Shown: piece after piece, positions 44,870 through 56,819 of the stretch
How the letters are laid out: the number at the start of each line of letters is the position of its first letter
Position numbering within the stretch: the stretch's first letter is position 1
Assembly: GCA_947652605.1 (NCBI GenBank)
Contig: OX393578.1
Coordinates: 60,147,415 to 60,211,414, forward strand
Reading direction: 5' to 3'
DNA: 64,000 bases
Source: Elmis aenea
Taxonomy: Eukaryota > Arthropoda > Insecta > Coleoptera > Elmidae
Program-made: the position numbers and the translations under genes
Notes under the pieces: model-generated
The model's database searches: none
Told to the model about the DNA's origin: nothing
Seen by the model: the letters and a program-made list of their open reading frames with translations, nothing else

Positions 44870-46645
44870 AGTTTTTGATAATTATTTTTTAAGTAACTTA
44901 AACCCAACTGCCATAAAAAAATTATTTTCAAAATAAACATCTCAACGTACAAATCATTTTCAAATATTTACTAACAAATTTAAAACATCACACGTGAATA
45001 TGCTCTGACGTGCGTAAACAAGACCAAGCAAAAAACACAAATCTTAAAAACCGTTCGACTTCGCTATTTTGTTTGATTATATTAATAATCTAAAACAAAT
45101 AAAGCAAGTCATACACAAACATGATAAATAAAATGCACGATAATAACACCGCCAATATGATTCTTAAGCAAAAAGTCAATGTACTTTACAAGAACACAGA
45201 AAAAAACTACAGGTCGTGGAAAACGAACACCTACGCTAAGCGAAAAATTTATACCATCCCAGCCGTCTAGGAAATAAATTCGTCATAACCTCAAATTTCC
45301 TGATTACTCTGTTTTTTTTTTATTATTTCTAGAAACATTGAAGATAAACTAGTGTACGCAGAGGTTGATAAACCTTCAGGTTTAATGCACGATTAGGGAA
45401 AATGCGAAAGAAAAGAATCCGCAGAGTTAACGTTTTACATTAAATAAAATTTGCATGGTAACGAATTGGCACAATTTTTATCACCGTATAATTGTAGCAA
45501 ACAAGTTTACGACGAAATTTGTTATGCAAAAAATGATATTGCATAAATAAATAGAGTCACAACTTAAATTTCCACATTGTGGAAATATTATGCACACATT
45601 CGTTCAAAAATATTTTTAAAAAAACTTCATGTTACAAAAGGGCTACATAACAAGATGTGTAATATGTGAGATAAACAACTTTTATAAAAATATGTAGTCT
45701 GTTGTCGTTCATAAACCCGATTTATTTGGTTTCCAAGTCGATTTTTTGTAACATTTAGCCTCATTCAGTCAAAAATTAATCTTGCTACGTACGGCAAACT
45801 TTAGGATCATTATGAAAAGTTACTTAAAATAATCGACAATGACCACAAGCAACTCCAGTTGACGTCAGAGTGCATAAAAAAAATTAATCCCTTCTTAGAA
45901 TCCTCTTAATCATAGGTAATGTAGAGAACGGCTCATAATTTAACATTTTAAGATGAATTCCGCAAAGAGAAATTCAAGGATAACTGTGCGACCCAAATTT
46001 AATAACATCGATATTAAGGGGTTTCCAGCAGATTTCTTGAAAACACAATTAGGTCGCATGTCGTGCATCACCGGTTCAAAAGAACTGTCCTCTTTTCAAC
46101 ACATGATAATTACCGCCCTTTCATAAAAATACCCAGAATGTAATAATAAATAAAAAAACAACAAATACTTTTAAGGGAAATATTATAAATGTAAGACAAT
46201 GCTCTTAGTAAATACAGAATTTTGGATTTCTACTAACCCGTTGGATGTAATAACTAATGAATATAGTTTTTAGTGTCACTTTACGACATTTTACGACTAA
46301 TAAATTGTTGTACATTGCAATGCCGACAAAATCACCAACAGATTTAACATATCTTCTGTGACTGCATATGCGAATCACGGTGAGCTACGATTATCTTTAA
46401 ATATTTGCGTGCAATTTAACTCTCTTGAAATACGGCTAGCAGTTGTTACTATAATCCTGCAGTTTGGCACTAGCTTTCAGAAATTTATTGCCTCTATTAC
46501 AGATCCAACCGTAAAACACTTTTAATTTCTTTTAGTTGTGCATCGTAGAAAAAAAATATTAATAGTTACGTTTAGATGAATATTATAAACACTAAATTAA
46601 GTGTACATTTTGCGAGTTTAGTCAAATAGTTAAAAACTAATAAAT
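44870..46645. other. No recognisable gene
   Basis: AT-rich sequence, nothing identifiable. Confidence 0.5.
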
Positions 46646-46654
46646 ATGTTTCAT

Positions 46655-46963
46655 CTTGGCTAAAGTTTCGAAACTTCTGGCAACATCAGACACAAAAAAG
46701 GCCAGAGGTCAAAGGTCACGTGTTTTTTCGACTGCTATAGGGGGGTCGACCACCTCTTCAGTCGTAAGAGGTATAAGGATAATGGGTAGGGATGTGGATA
46801 GTCAAGGATGGGCAAGGATAGGTGGAAGTACTGCCACAGCATTTGCCTTAACCATAGAGGAAACCACCTGAAACCTCTACAATGACAGTCGACCCTGGGA
46901 ATCGAACCCAGGACCTCCCGATTACAAGTTAGGTTGTTTTACCAACCAGCCACCAAGCTCGCT
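46655..46963 (-). mobile_element. tRNA-derived SINE
   Basis: The minus strand begins at 46963 with GCGAGCTTGGTGGCTGGTTG (box A TGGCTGGTTGG) and continues through ACTTGTAAT, an anticodon-loop-like stretch with TGT (threonine-like). It reaches GGTTCGATTCC, a perfect box B, in a 5-bp T-arm (CTGGG/CCCAG). This RNA polymerase III promoter head is followed by a body of about 230 bp ending GAAACTTTAGCCAAGATGAA near 46655. The acceptor stem does not pair and a long body follows, so it is a SINE and not a tRNA gene. A 71-codon frame on the + strand over the body is spurious. Confidence 0.85.
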
Positions 46964-46983
46964 GTAGACACAAATACGTACAG

Positions 46984-47240
46984 CAGGGCTGGGCAAAAGG
47001 CGGCCCGCGGGCCGGGTGCGGCCCTTTTAATTGCTTAAACCGGCCCGTTATGAAATTCTATGCAACGACCATTTATCTGTAACGACATTTTTGTCTCTTT
47101 CGTACTTTTGTACCCAAACTATCGCAATAGTAAGAATTCACGTAAATGTTTATTTAAATTTTAAAGGATAAAATATCAAATTAAGTGCTTAAAATGCTAT
47201 TTCACGTTGTATTCTTTTCCAAACGATATTCGCTTGTCAC
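46984..47240 (+). mobile_element. hAT-like left end with GC-rich start
   Basis: CAGGGCTGGGCAAAAGGCGG begins a strongly GC-rich stretch (CCCGCGGGCCGGGTGCGGCC) typical of hAT left ends. The right end is absent; the sequence meets the CAGGGTG element at about 47245, which may have truncated it. Confidence 0.55.
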
Positions 47241-47244
47241 CAAA

Positions 47245-47736
47245 CATTTCTTAAATACCTGATCTTTTTAAAAGTGCTACACTGCTCACAATTTTCGAGA
47301 AAAAAATTAATAACTCGAGAACGGTTAATTTTAGGGATATATGACCTTTTACATTATATAAAGTACATTTAAACAGCAATCCAAAAATTGAATAATATAC
47401 AGGGTGTTCTATTTAAAATAACTAGGTTGGTTGCAATAGCAAATAAACCGTAAAAAACAAAACAAAATCGAGTATAGGTACCATAAGGCGCAGAAAAGAT
47501 AGCCATGCATCTTTTATATAAAACATTTTGTTGTTAAATCAATATTTTAGGGGAAAAAAGCTGTATTTCTTACTTTTTTATGTTAAAATTACCTTTTTTT
47601 TTATAAATTATAAAGGTCTGTAACTCGATAACCATCGAATTTTAGACTATAGTTTATCAAACATTTTTGCTCTAATTGACTTAAAGAACATGCTTCTTAA
47701 GTTTGGCCATTTGGTTATGCAACACCCTGTTTTTAC
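47245..47736 (-). mobile_element. CAGGGTG element, related to the fold-back at 24640
   Basis: Reading the minus strand from 47736, CAGGGTGTTGCATAACCAAA leads into text homologous to 24640-25075. That includes GTCATATATCCCTAAAATTA and GAGCAGTGTAGCACTTTTAA (compare GAGCAATGTAGCATTTTCAA at 25060). An internal CACCCTGTATATTATT lies at about 47393-47408. The second arm of the fold-back is missing at 47245, so this copy is truncated there. Confidence 0.75.
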
Positions 47737-47744
47737 AAGTCAGA

Positions 47745-48860
47745 TAATTTTAAGTTAATTAAAAGCATTTTAATTAGGAAGTTTATTTAATTAGCGAGTC
47801 GAAGAAAGTGAAGATTAGTGTAATTTAAATGGTGCAAAACTAAGTAAATTATTATTTATGATTCTTTAGCACTATCGCAAAAAGCTCATGTTTATGCATT
47901 TCAATACAGATATCATGACAATAGTTAGCAACAATAAAACAGACAACAACAAAAACTACATTATACAAACCAATACATCTAATTGACATAATTCCCCCAA
48001 GAAATCAACGAAAGTTCAATTATTTGGCGCGGAAAATAGATTTTGTCGCTTGCATCATCAATAGAGCGCCATACAAAATCGAATAACATCAATATTTACT
48101 TCTAAGTGGACTAGGTGAATTGGAATTGCAAATGTAATTAATTAAACGTTTGCAAATTATTGATGCGTTCATTGGCACATTATTTCTGTTCAATGCAGTG
48201 TTTGTTTAACGAAAAAAAAAATCCCGCAAAACAAAACACTTTTTAAACACGCCATTTATTTGTCGATTAAACAGCCTCGCGTAATATTGAATGTTTATAT
48301 TTTGGTTCAACAATGACAAATTTGTTATCAGAGACGCAGTGACTCAATAGCACGGGAAGCCACATAATAAATTTGAGGTTAAAATTTTAACGTTTGTCTA
48401 AAAAATATATATCTAGGACACTTGTCAATGAATAAAAACCACCCACAATGAGTAAGTCGATATCGATAAGGATCTAATAAAAACATTGTCATTCTTTGTT
48501 TTAAACTCGTGATAAAAATGTGTAAAATAAACCGCAGCTTTAGTAGTAACATCCTGTATATTTTGATAACAAATTCATTCACAAATGCGTTTGTTTTTTG
48601 CTGGATATCTTTTGTTTTATGAAAATTTAAAAACATTTCTTGAATACAGGAAGTAACAACTTTGCACTTCGATATTGATAGATTAAGAACCAAGTAGTGA
48701 AAAAGTGTCAGATTGACTTAAAAAATCACTTTTCCTATTTCAGAGAAGCATCTTCTCCATTTTAGAGTAGTTTGAAAACGCTTGTTTTTTATCAGTAGCT
48801 TTATTAATCTTTTTATTATTCACATTGCAAAGATAATCGTTTGCAACAAGTTATACCTAG
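47745..48860. other. No recognisable gene
   Basis: A 104-codon minus-strand frame at 48379-48693 has no recognised domain and is AT-rich; I regard it as chance. Confidence 0.45.
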
Positions 48861-48867
48861 AACTAAA

Positions 48868-48900
48868 TACAGGGTGTTTCTTAAGTATTTGGTCAGTAAT
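48868..48900 (+). repeat. Solitary CAGGGTG element end
   Basis: ATACAGGGTGTTTCTTAAGT carries the family start; no partner end is seen within 1 kb. Confidence 0.4.
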
Positions 48901-48909
48901 CAAAGGTCA

Positions 48910-49905
48910 GCCTTAAGCTTTTTTTAAAGAAATAATCAAGATGAAGCCAATAGGTTTGTTTACATAAAAAAAGCTTTTAGCAATCTTTAATTGTTTCTTA
49001 CAGACCGAACATTGGATAATTTCATGAACCGTTTAAATCTTATGAATAAGCATTATAAACATATCCTGAAAATTTCAAGTCTCTATCTTAAGCAGTTGAA
49101 AAATTATTGGCGAGAATGTGATTCGTAAAGACATTAATAACGAAGAAATTTTGCTTTGTCAAGTTAACCTGATTCGCATTTGGTGTTTTGTAAGCATAGC
49201 ACTACATAGCAATGCAGCCAACTTTTAACAATCTACTGTAACCTATCTAGTTCTTCAAGTTATAAACTTCGGCTTGTATCTGTTTATTTCATATTTTATT
49301 TTGTACAATTACATTATTTTATGTAATAAATAGGTATGGTATACATTGAATTACTATTTAAACTATTTAAAGTATCAAATAATATAATTATTCTCCAATT
49401 TAATTAGCGAAAACCAGTATTTCATTTTCTGAAAGCAATGGTGGTACATTAAACGAGTCAACCCTGAAGATAAAAGAGCACGTAACGTCGTTTATAAGGA
49501 AACTTTCAACGCGGTCAACCCGAAAAACAGTTCTACATATTTAATATCGACATTATATGCTTTAACTGTAACATATACATTAATTGAGAATGTTATTTGA
49601 TTGACAAGTAACTTCTTTTTCAAATAAGTCGTAAATATACTTTTTATTTTGCAAAGATTCGTCGATTTGCATTATTTGCACGAATAATTCAGCATGACTA
49701 ACTTTTCCATTGTTCAACATTATATTGTTTGTTTTATTTCATATTAATGTACACCTATTTATTTAAAGTATTTGTATTTAGTAGTAATTAAGCCTATTGT
49801 TTTCTTTTGTTTAGTAGGTACAATTATGTTCAAGTTTGTATAGAGGTTGGAGCTTTTAAAGATTTTTTTTTATAGTTTTTGTAACTATCTGTTTGCAAAC
49901 TTATT
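48910..49905. other. No recognisable gene
   Basis: AT-rich sequence, nothing identifiable. Confidence 0.5.
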
Positions 49906-49912
49906 TAAATCT

Positions 49913-49920
49913 GTCTAGAG
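49913..49920. repeat. 8-bp target site duplication (left)
   Basis: GTCTAGAG is repeated exactly at 50339-50346. Confidence 0.85.
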
Positions 49921-50338
49921 CATAGGCTCCCCCAAATTATTTGTCCTACCGCCCCCTTTTAAGAAAAAAAATTACTCAGCGCCCTTCTGAAAATCTACCT
50001 TCTTTAAGCGAACAAACAGAAAGATATACTAGTAAAATATTTGCGATTTTATCTATCTATATATCTACCTAAGTCTAAAAACATAGTAAAAAAAGATGTT
50101 GTAAATAAGACACTTTGAAGCTTGAAATTGTAAAATGAGAAGGATTAACCTGGTGCGCTGCTATCAAAGTATTAATTTTCGGCTCTATTTTTGTGTGCAG
50201 TATTCTTAAATCACCTCGATTTGCTCATTGCAGTCGGTTTCTTTTTTTTGTCAACAAATTCGTGACCGCACTAAACCCACGTTTCGCTAAATTTGACGAA
50301 GGAGATGCAATTAAAACCCCCCACTTTGGGAACCACTG
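49921..50338. mobile_element. Nonautonomous hAT element with a decayed left end, 418 bp
   Basis: The right end CACTTTGGGAACCACTG is a textbook hAT end. The left end CATAGGCTCCCCCAAATT is a mutated version of CAGTGGTTCCCAAA. The perfect 8-bp duplication GTCTAGAG confirms the borders. A 62-codon frame (50193-50381) runs over the right end (NPRFAKFDEG, FGNHW) and is not a gene, though it may derive from a parent element's terminal region. Confidence 0.85.
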
Positions 50339-50349
50339 GTCTAGAGATT

Positions 50350-51020
50350 GGCGAATAAAATGTACTCAATTATTAAGATAATTGGTAGTTTCTTTTTCTT
50401 CCTCTGGTATAGGCCCAAGGCATGTTCTTTTAATTAGAAGATCATATTTCTAGCCGTATTAATGTTATTCAAAATAGTCGGACAATACTTCTTTAATATA
50501 ACAAAATAGTTCTTTAGGTTCAGACATCCTATAACGTTCGTTAGGTAACAGTGACTAAGTTTGCTACTGCAATAAAATTCATTCAATGTTCACTTAATTA
50601 TGTCTTTATTAATCATGGAATAAATTAAGTATTCAAATATTCACAACGAAATCTACGTAAAACACCAAATTTGGGTCAAATTCATATTTAAATATTTATT
50701 AGAATTGACCACAGACTTTCTCCCAGCAATGGAATAAACAATAAGTTACTTCATTTTAAATTCAATCAAAAATTTACATTTTTTTCCATAAATAAAACAT
50801 GGTAAACCGTAGTTAGTGTGATTAAAAAAACGCGTTTATACGATCTGAGTTTATTAGTTAGGAGTTAGGGCAACTTTACGATGCAAAGGGCTAAATTAAA
50901 ATATTATTATTTCACGATACATCAGCCTTACACTTATTTTAATATTTTGCCGTCAAACTTATCCCATAAGAAATATATTTTGATAGTATAGGGCTGGTAT
51001 CAAATTTAAAATGTTTTAAA
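50350..51020. other. No recognisable gene
   Basis: AT-rich sequence, nothing identifiable. Confidence 0.5.
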
Positions 51021-51029
51021 ACGATAATT

Positions 51030-51127
51030 GCAGAGAATTGTGAATTGGAAGAAGCACTGAACAACGAAATAGCTGCAGCGATGAAGTTTTACGACACCGC
51101 TAACAAATGCTTGATAAGTAAGAAGGA
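51030..51127 (+). mobile_element. LINE A fragment, left part of an interrupted copy
   Basis: ELEEALNNEIAAAMKFYDTA followed by NKCLISKKEN matches the ATNKCLLSKKQISKETKTRL region of the copy at 55670-55735. The copy breaks off after SKKE, where LINE B begins, and resumes near 52180. Confidence 0.75.
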
Positions 51128-52165
51128 GAATTAAATACGGTCTCGGATAGAATAAACAGGACGCTAGCCACTGAGAAAACCTTTGGCATCACAATTCCAA
51201 AACGGGACCAATAATGGGAGCGTCAAGAAATAGAGCTAAATGGCCTGGTCTGGTATACGGACGGTTCAAAAACGCAAAATGGCACAGGCTGCGGCATATT
51301 GGGAGCGGCTCAATTGAGAAGGCAAATCTGTAAGCCTTGGACAGTGTGCAACTATATTTCAAATCGAGGTGTACCTACGCTATGCTCATGTGCAGAGACA
51401 CTTTCAGAAAGAACTTTGAATAATAAAAGAATCTTCAAGTGTCCGACAGCCATGCAGCGTTAAAAGTTTTTGGCTTGGCTTGGAGGTAAACTCAGGACTA
51501 GTTCTGGACTGCATCCGGGCACTTAACGTACTAGGAAGCAGGAATAATATTAAACTAGTATGGTACCCAGGACACACTAATATACCAGGGAACGAGAAGG
51601 CAGATCGTCTAGCCAAAATTGGCAGCGAGACACCATTCTTCGGACTAGAACCCGCAGTTGGTACCTACATCATATGGAACAGCCAAGCGGTGTCTTAATA
51701 ACATATTAATACTGCGGCATAATTCTCATTGAAAAAAAGTTACAGGACAAGCCCATTCTGTCTATCCTGTCAATGGTCTCCAAAGAAAAGACAGAAGAAA
51801 TGCTTAGGGGAAGCAGAGTAGACATCAGAGCAGCCACAGGACTCGTCACAGGACTGTGTGCTAAACAAACACTTCTACATAGTAGGGCTCTCACAGACCG
51901 ACATATGCAGAGGATGTGGTGAAGAAGAAGAAACTCCTCTTCACGTAATGCCTGTGTGAAGGATTCACACATTATCGGCGTAGACTTCTAGGGATGGAAA
52001 AAGCCAACCAAGAAGAACATCCTTAAAGAAAATCCTGGAGTTTTTCAAAAACAAAGGACTTCTTTAAGGGGCTATCACCAGAGGGTACAATAAACCAATA
52101 GGTCACAGTATAGGAACCCGAAAGGGGACCACGTTCGCAGAAATAATAATTTTAAAAAAAAGAAA
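51128..52165 (+). mobile_element. LINE B 3' half: RNase H domain and Cys/His tail
   Basis: ELNGLVWYTDGSKTQNGTGC starts an RNase H domain (first catalytic D in YTDGS). It is followed by CAETL (candidate catalytic E), SGLVLDCIRALNVLGS (third acidic position) and WYPGHTNIPGNEKADRLAKI (final D). RNase H in a LINE digests the RNA of RNA/DNA hybrids and is found in the I, R1-like, LOA and related groups. Downstream come RAATG, a C-x2-CGEEEETPLHV motif and FTHYRRRLLGME. The 3' end is CCCGAAAGGGGACCACG. Stops and shifts are many. The element sits inside a LINE A copy. Confidence 0.85.
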
Positions 52166-52179
52166 ATTTTAAAATAAAC

Positions 52180-52510
52180 CAAGATGAGAGTATTTAATGC
52201 AGTGTACATATTAATAATTACTTATAGAGTTGGGCTCTAACAACAAAGCAAAAACAAAGGATTTAGAGGCAGAAGATACAATTTTTGAGAAGACTGGAAG
52301 GATGTAGAACTAATTTTTAAGATTGACAACGATCAAATCAGAAAAAGCCTAGAAAAAGATGCAGAAAAACCAATCAAAATGGCAGGTATATCCACTACGA
52401 ATGCCAAAAAGCAGGTACGCAAAAATGGGCTGAAAAACGTAGTTTGAGGCAAAATATACCTCGATACTGTTAGGTACAAAAGACCCACCCAATTAAGAAA
52501 CAGAAGTAAT
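52180..52510 (+). mobile_element. LINE A fragment, right part of the interrupted copy
   Basis: GAGAGTATTTAATGCAGTGT (RVFNAVY) picks up exactly where the LINE A text at 51127 stopped. It continues with FIRRLEGC-like, DQIRKSLEK and IKMAGIS pieces and ends ATACCTCGATACTGTTAGGT, AATTAAGAAACAGAAG. A deletion removes the GRPRxxW region compared with 55997-56100. Confidence 0.75.
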
Positions 52511-52519
52511 AAAGTACAA

Positions 52520-55500
52520 CCTTTTTAAAGAACTTTTTTGGTTCATTTTATATATCAGGTTTATCGGCAAGAAAAAATATCGACTATTTTTCGTATTGCG
52601 CGTTCATACAAGACCTCAATTCCATCCAACTGCTATCTGCATACAGCATCAGGGAGTGTAAAGACTGCATTTATAAGACCGATTCCATAATTATAGCTCA
52701 CACCGTATTTCCTATATCGACTGTGGTCTACAAACCCATTGACATAATTTTAGGCACTTTCAATTTTAGCACACATATGTTGATTCAATTCATTCAGTCA
52801 CAGAGGTTTCTTTTTAGTATACTTTCGCTTTCCGATACTCACTTTCAGTGTGATTTCTTGCCGTGCTTTTTAAATCCGAGACATTGTTAAATAATAACAT
52901 TCACTTTTCATCTCTTTGACCTAAAATATCCAATCTATACGGGTTCTGGCCGTTACCGACTTCAAGTTTACCCCGAAAGATCATTATCACTGGCAGAAAT
53001 TGGCAAACAGAGAATATTCTATGCATGTTACACAAAAAATGTTATTGTGTTTAACGTGGGCGATTAATTAGGTCCGATGTTATAATTGGAATTGATTTGA
53101 TAACCTGAATTTTGCCACAAGTCGTCCAGTATTTTTATTCAATCAATTTCTTTTAACGACAATCTATTCTTTATAAACAATAAATAAATTTTTATGGCTT
53201 TAACTGGCAGTCAAACTGTAGTCAATTGCACTCAAATAAAATAAATGTTATCAACTAATATACAAATACAAGTTCTCTCTTGTGAAAGAAATGTTGAAAG
53301 TTCTATTGGTACAATTTAATTGTTTAAGGCCCTAAAAGTCATCGTTTACTTAACACTTTTGCAGTTAAATAATGCAAGTTTTCAATAAAAACAAAGCTGT
53401 TTTTGCGACTTGTTTCATTGTTTGTTTATGATTAACAATTTCTGTAATAAACTTTAACAAATAAGTCACCGTAATATGCATTTAATTTAATCCCACTTAG
53501 GATTTATATAAGGCATTTATATAAAAGCAAATTTTTAAATAAAAAACGTTTCTTTGAATCAAAAGGCGTGCGTGTATTGTCCCACGTACGTGCCACCGTG
53601 TAGAAAACAACCATTAACTTTGTTTATTGTAGTTAATATCTACTTTTATCACATAAAAACGCTTAAACATTAATAAGTATAGTTAAATTAATATGCAAAA
53701 CTGCAAGCGTGTAGCTTTTATGTTATGTAACTCGAACAATTGTCGTTGAAAAATTTCTCGTGTCTAAAAAGATGTAATTTATCTACTTTGCTCTAAGAAA
53801 CTGGTTCAAAATTTTAAAACTTGTTTGACATGGAACCTCATTGTAGCTCTGGAAGTGAACTCGTAAATGTTTGAATTTAAACAGTTCATTGTTCGCGAAA
53901 CATTTAAAAGTTTGTAATGCTTTTAAGTTGCTAAGTCCACACAACCCAGATAATAATATCCTAAATCATAAAAAAGATTTACAATTTTGGACACAGATTT
54001 AAAATGAACTCTTCTCCAAAAACTTTTGTTTTTGGTTTTTTTGTATAGGTATGTAGGTATAAAAATTCAATAACATTTTTCTAAAAAAAAAAAGTTGACT
54101 GTCTCAGAGAATACATTGGAAGAGATATCAAGAAACAAAAGCCACCCTTCGATTACTCGTAATCTAAAACATAAAAATGCCTGTTCTAATTAATCTACAA
54201 CCTTATAACAAAGATATACTGAGATAAATAACAAAACTTCTTTCTTACTTTCGAAATTGATTTTCAAATTTTAGATAAAATCTGAAACCAACTCAAAAAA
54301 TCGTCTTTTTAGCTCTTACATTACCTCAGATATCATAGATCGCGTAATAATCAAACTGTTTTGAAGATTATAATTATACATTTAACACTTGACGCATCTC
54401 GTAACCAAACAATAACAATTTTAAAAATTATATAATTCCAAATCACGCGATCAATCGCCTGGAAGAGCGACAAAGCATAAAATTAGGGAATTAGGTTAAA
54501 TATCTTCAGAAAAATGCGTAACACAAGAGAATGTTTACTTAAATTCATAGACTGTTTAATCGGATTACGCAATAACATATCGCTTTGTAGTAAAATTATT
54601 TTTTTAGTGAATTTAAACAGAGCTAACACAATCTGAGCATACGAAGTCATATCTTGGCGGTTGTAGTGTTCTAGTTATGACAGTTTTGGGGCAAAATTTT
54701 GGTCGGTTGTAGCTTAATTCACTTTTTATGTTAATTTTTTCGTTAAGCGACGTTACATAAATAAAAGTAAATGTAGGCCTTAACTCGTGACATTTAAATA
54801 TAAAAAACTGGTACGGTTATGTATCGTGATAGATGCATTGCCGATTTGACGATTTTTAAGCTTGATACAAAACCGCCACGCTGCATTGTATCATGGACTA
54901 GTTATAATAATTGTATTTACATACAAAAAACCTAAGTTGAATAGGAAATATATTACTCGTAACAACAGAGTACATTATAATGCAAGTCATAATCGGCAAG
55001 CGAAGGAGGCAGTCGGTTAAAAGGAAAAGTGGCGACGACTTCCACTGATACACAAGTCACGACTGACACACTTTAGTTCTTGTACCCAACAACTGTTCAG
55101 CAAACAACAACAATAAATAAAATTTAATGGACTAGCAGATTATTTAAACTGACAGTGCATTTTAGATCCGCATTATACAAAACGGACAAGCCCTTTAGCC
55201 AACCCTATAGCGTACCTGGAACAATAAGTTGAACGGTTTTTTAATGTGTTCTCAAGACAACCTTAAAGGTCGTTTGTTGTTTTTAATGATATATTATCAC
55301 AGTACAATGAGCAGTTGTGTTATTCGTGCAACAGTTTTGTAGGAAATGCCCTCAAGCAACAAGTGTAAATGTACAAAAATCATAAAGCACGAATACAAGG
55401 CAGTATTAGGTTTTATATAAAGCTACAAATTAAATAATTATTTAACATTCCCAAAAGCTTACTTCAAATGGGCAAAAATTCTAAAAATCAATATCAATAT

Positions 55501-55655
55501 AGTTAAATGTACAGTGGAAGCCCTATGCTCGTCATTAATCTGTTGCTAAGGAACGAACGAATACTAAATACGACGAATATAGAAACCATTTTTTCCATAT
55601 CAATTAAAATTGAAATAATGCGTTACCAGTCCCGAGTTTGATACATAAATAAATA
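52520..55655. other. Long AT-rich stretch without recognisable genes
   Basis: About 3 kb with nothing identifiable. Confidence 0.5.
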
Positions 55656-55664
55656 AAAATTTTA

Positions 55665-56195
55665 CTACGCTACTAATAAATGTCTTTTAAGTAAGAAACA
55701 AATATCAAAAGAAACGAAGACGCGACTTTTTAATGCAGTGTACGTACCCATTCTCACTTACAGTTCAGAAACTTGGACACTAACTCCAAAACATAGAATA
55801 CAGGCACAGGAAATGAGATTTTTGAGAAGAATAGAGGGATGTAAACTGATCGATAAAACCAGTAACAAAAAAATTCGAAATAACCTAGGAGTGACCGAGA
55901 TTTTAAACAAAGATGAAGATGGAGACGACTTAATTAAGATGGCTTGGACATTTACTAAGCATGCCACAAAGTAGATACGCAAAAATAGGATGAGAAATGA
56001 AAATGAAGGGAAAAATAAATAGAGGAAGAATAAATTGGGAAAAAGAAATGAAGCAGAGACTGGAAGAAAAAGGAGTCAGCTGGAGAGATGTGCCACAATT
56101 AGCTAACGATAGGCAGGAGTGGAGAAACATAACAGAAATAGAAAAGCATACCTCGACACCGGAAGGTACAAGAGGAACCGATTAAGAAGAAGAAG
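55665..56195 (+). mobile_element. LINE A 3' half, best-preserved copy
   Basis: ATNKCLLSKKQISKETKTRL leads to FNAVYVPILTYSSETWTLTP, MRFLRRIEGCKLIDKTSNKK, NNLGVTEI, IKMAWTFTKHATK, KGKINRGRINWEKEM, VSWRDVPQLANDRQEWRN and IEKHTSTPEGTRGTD, followed by TTAAGAAGAAGAAG. The ETW motif and the post-palm helices are standard LINE features; GHxxR has become FTKH. One stop at about 55975 and a shift separate two open pieces of 78 and 62 codons. The copy is 5'-truncated at about 55665 within the thumb region. Confidence 0.9.
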
Positions 56196-56199
56196 ATAA

Positions 56200-56365
56200 A
56201 TAAAAATTTTACCAGTACTACAATACAGAACTTTTACTAACGAGCAATTATTACAGAAAAGAAGGTATTATTTCATAGAAGGTGGAGTCACCTTCCATTA
56301 AAACATGAGTTGACTCCAATTCTGTCTTTGTATTCCTTTCTAGACCATTCAAAACCACTCGATAT
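56200..56365. other. Junction between LINE A and LINE B copies
   Basis: Short AT-rich stretch, possibly degenerate LINE B text (repeated TTGACTCCAATT-like phrases). Confidence 0.4.
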
Positions 56366-56369
56366 AATT

Positions 56370-56812
56370 TGGAAGATATTAATACAGGGACATAATGCTC
56401 ATTAAGACAAGCCCATTTTAAGGTTATCCTGTCAAATGAAGGAAAAGGCAGACGATTGCTCAGGATAAGCAGAGTATACTTTAGAGCAGCCACAGGACAC
56501 TGTGGGCTAAACAAACACTTCTACATAATAGGGCTCTTGGAGACCGATATTTATGTGGAGGATGTGGCGAAGAAGTAGAAACACCCCTTCACGTAGTATG
56601 CCAGTGTTAAGGATTTACAACCTTTAGTCGTAGACTTCTAGGGTTGGAAAAACATCAAGAGGAATTAAGAAAAACACCCTTGACGAAAATTCTGGGGATT
56701 TTCAAAAACTCAGGACTCCTGTAAGGGAGCTATCACCAGAGGGTGCAATAGAACAATATGTTACAGTACAGGAACCCGAAAGGGGACCACCTCCGCGGAA
56801 ATAAATAGCTTG
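56370..56812 (+). mobile_element. LINE B 3' end, second copy
   Basis: From AGATATTAATACAGGGACAT the copy parallels 51700-52165. It contains a VYFRAATGHCGLNKHF segment, LLETDICGGCGEEVETPLHV with VCQC, RRLLGLEKHQEELRKTPLTK, ILGIFKNSG and the end CCCGAAAGGGGACCACCTCC. The CxxCGEEVETPLHV...C motif is a probable zinc-binding segment (C-C-H-C). It has no RNase H part and is therefore more severely 5'-truncated than the first copy. Confidence 0.85.
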
Positions 56813-56819
56813 GGACTTG

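Noticed and set aside
46656..46871. 71-codon plus-strand frame as a gene
   Set aside because: It is the antisense of the SINE body.
46890..46963. Possible tRNA-Thr gene (minus strand)
   Set aside because: Box A, box B and T-arm are good, but the acceptor stem does not pair and a SINE body follows.
48379..48693. 104-codon minus-strand frame as a gene
   Set aside because: No recognised domain; hydrophobic and basic residues as expected from translated AT-rich DNA.
50193..50381. 62-codon frame as a gene
   Set aside because: It runs across the right border of a hAT element.
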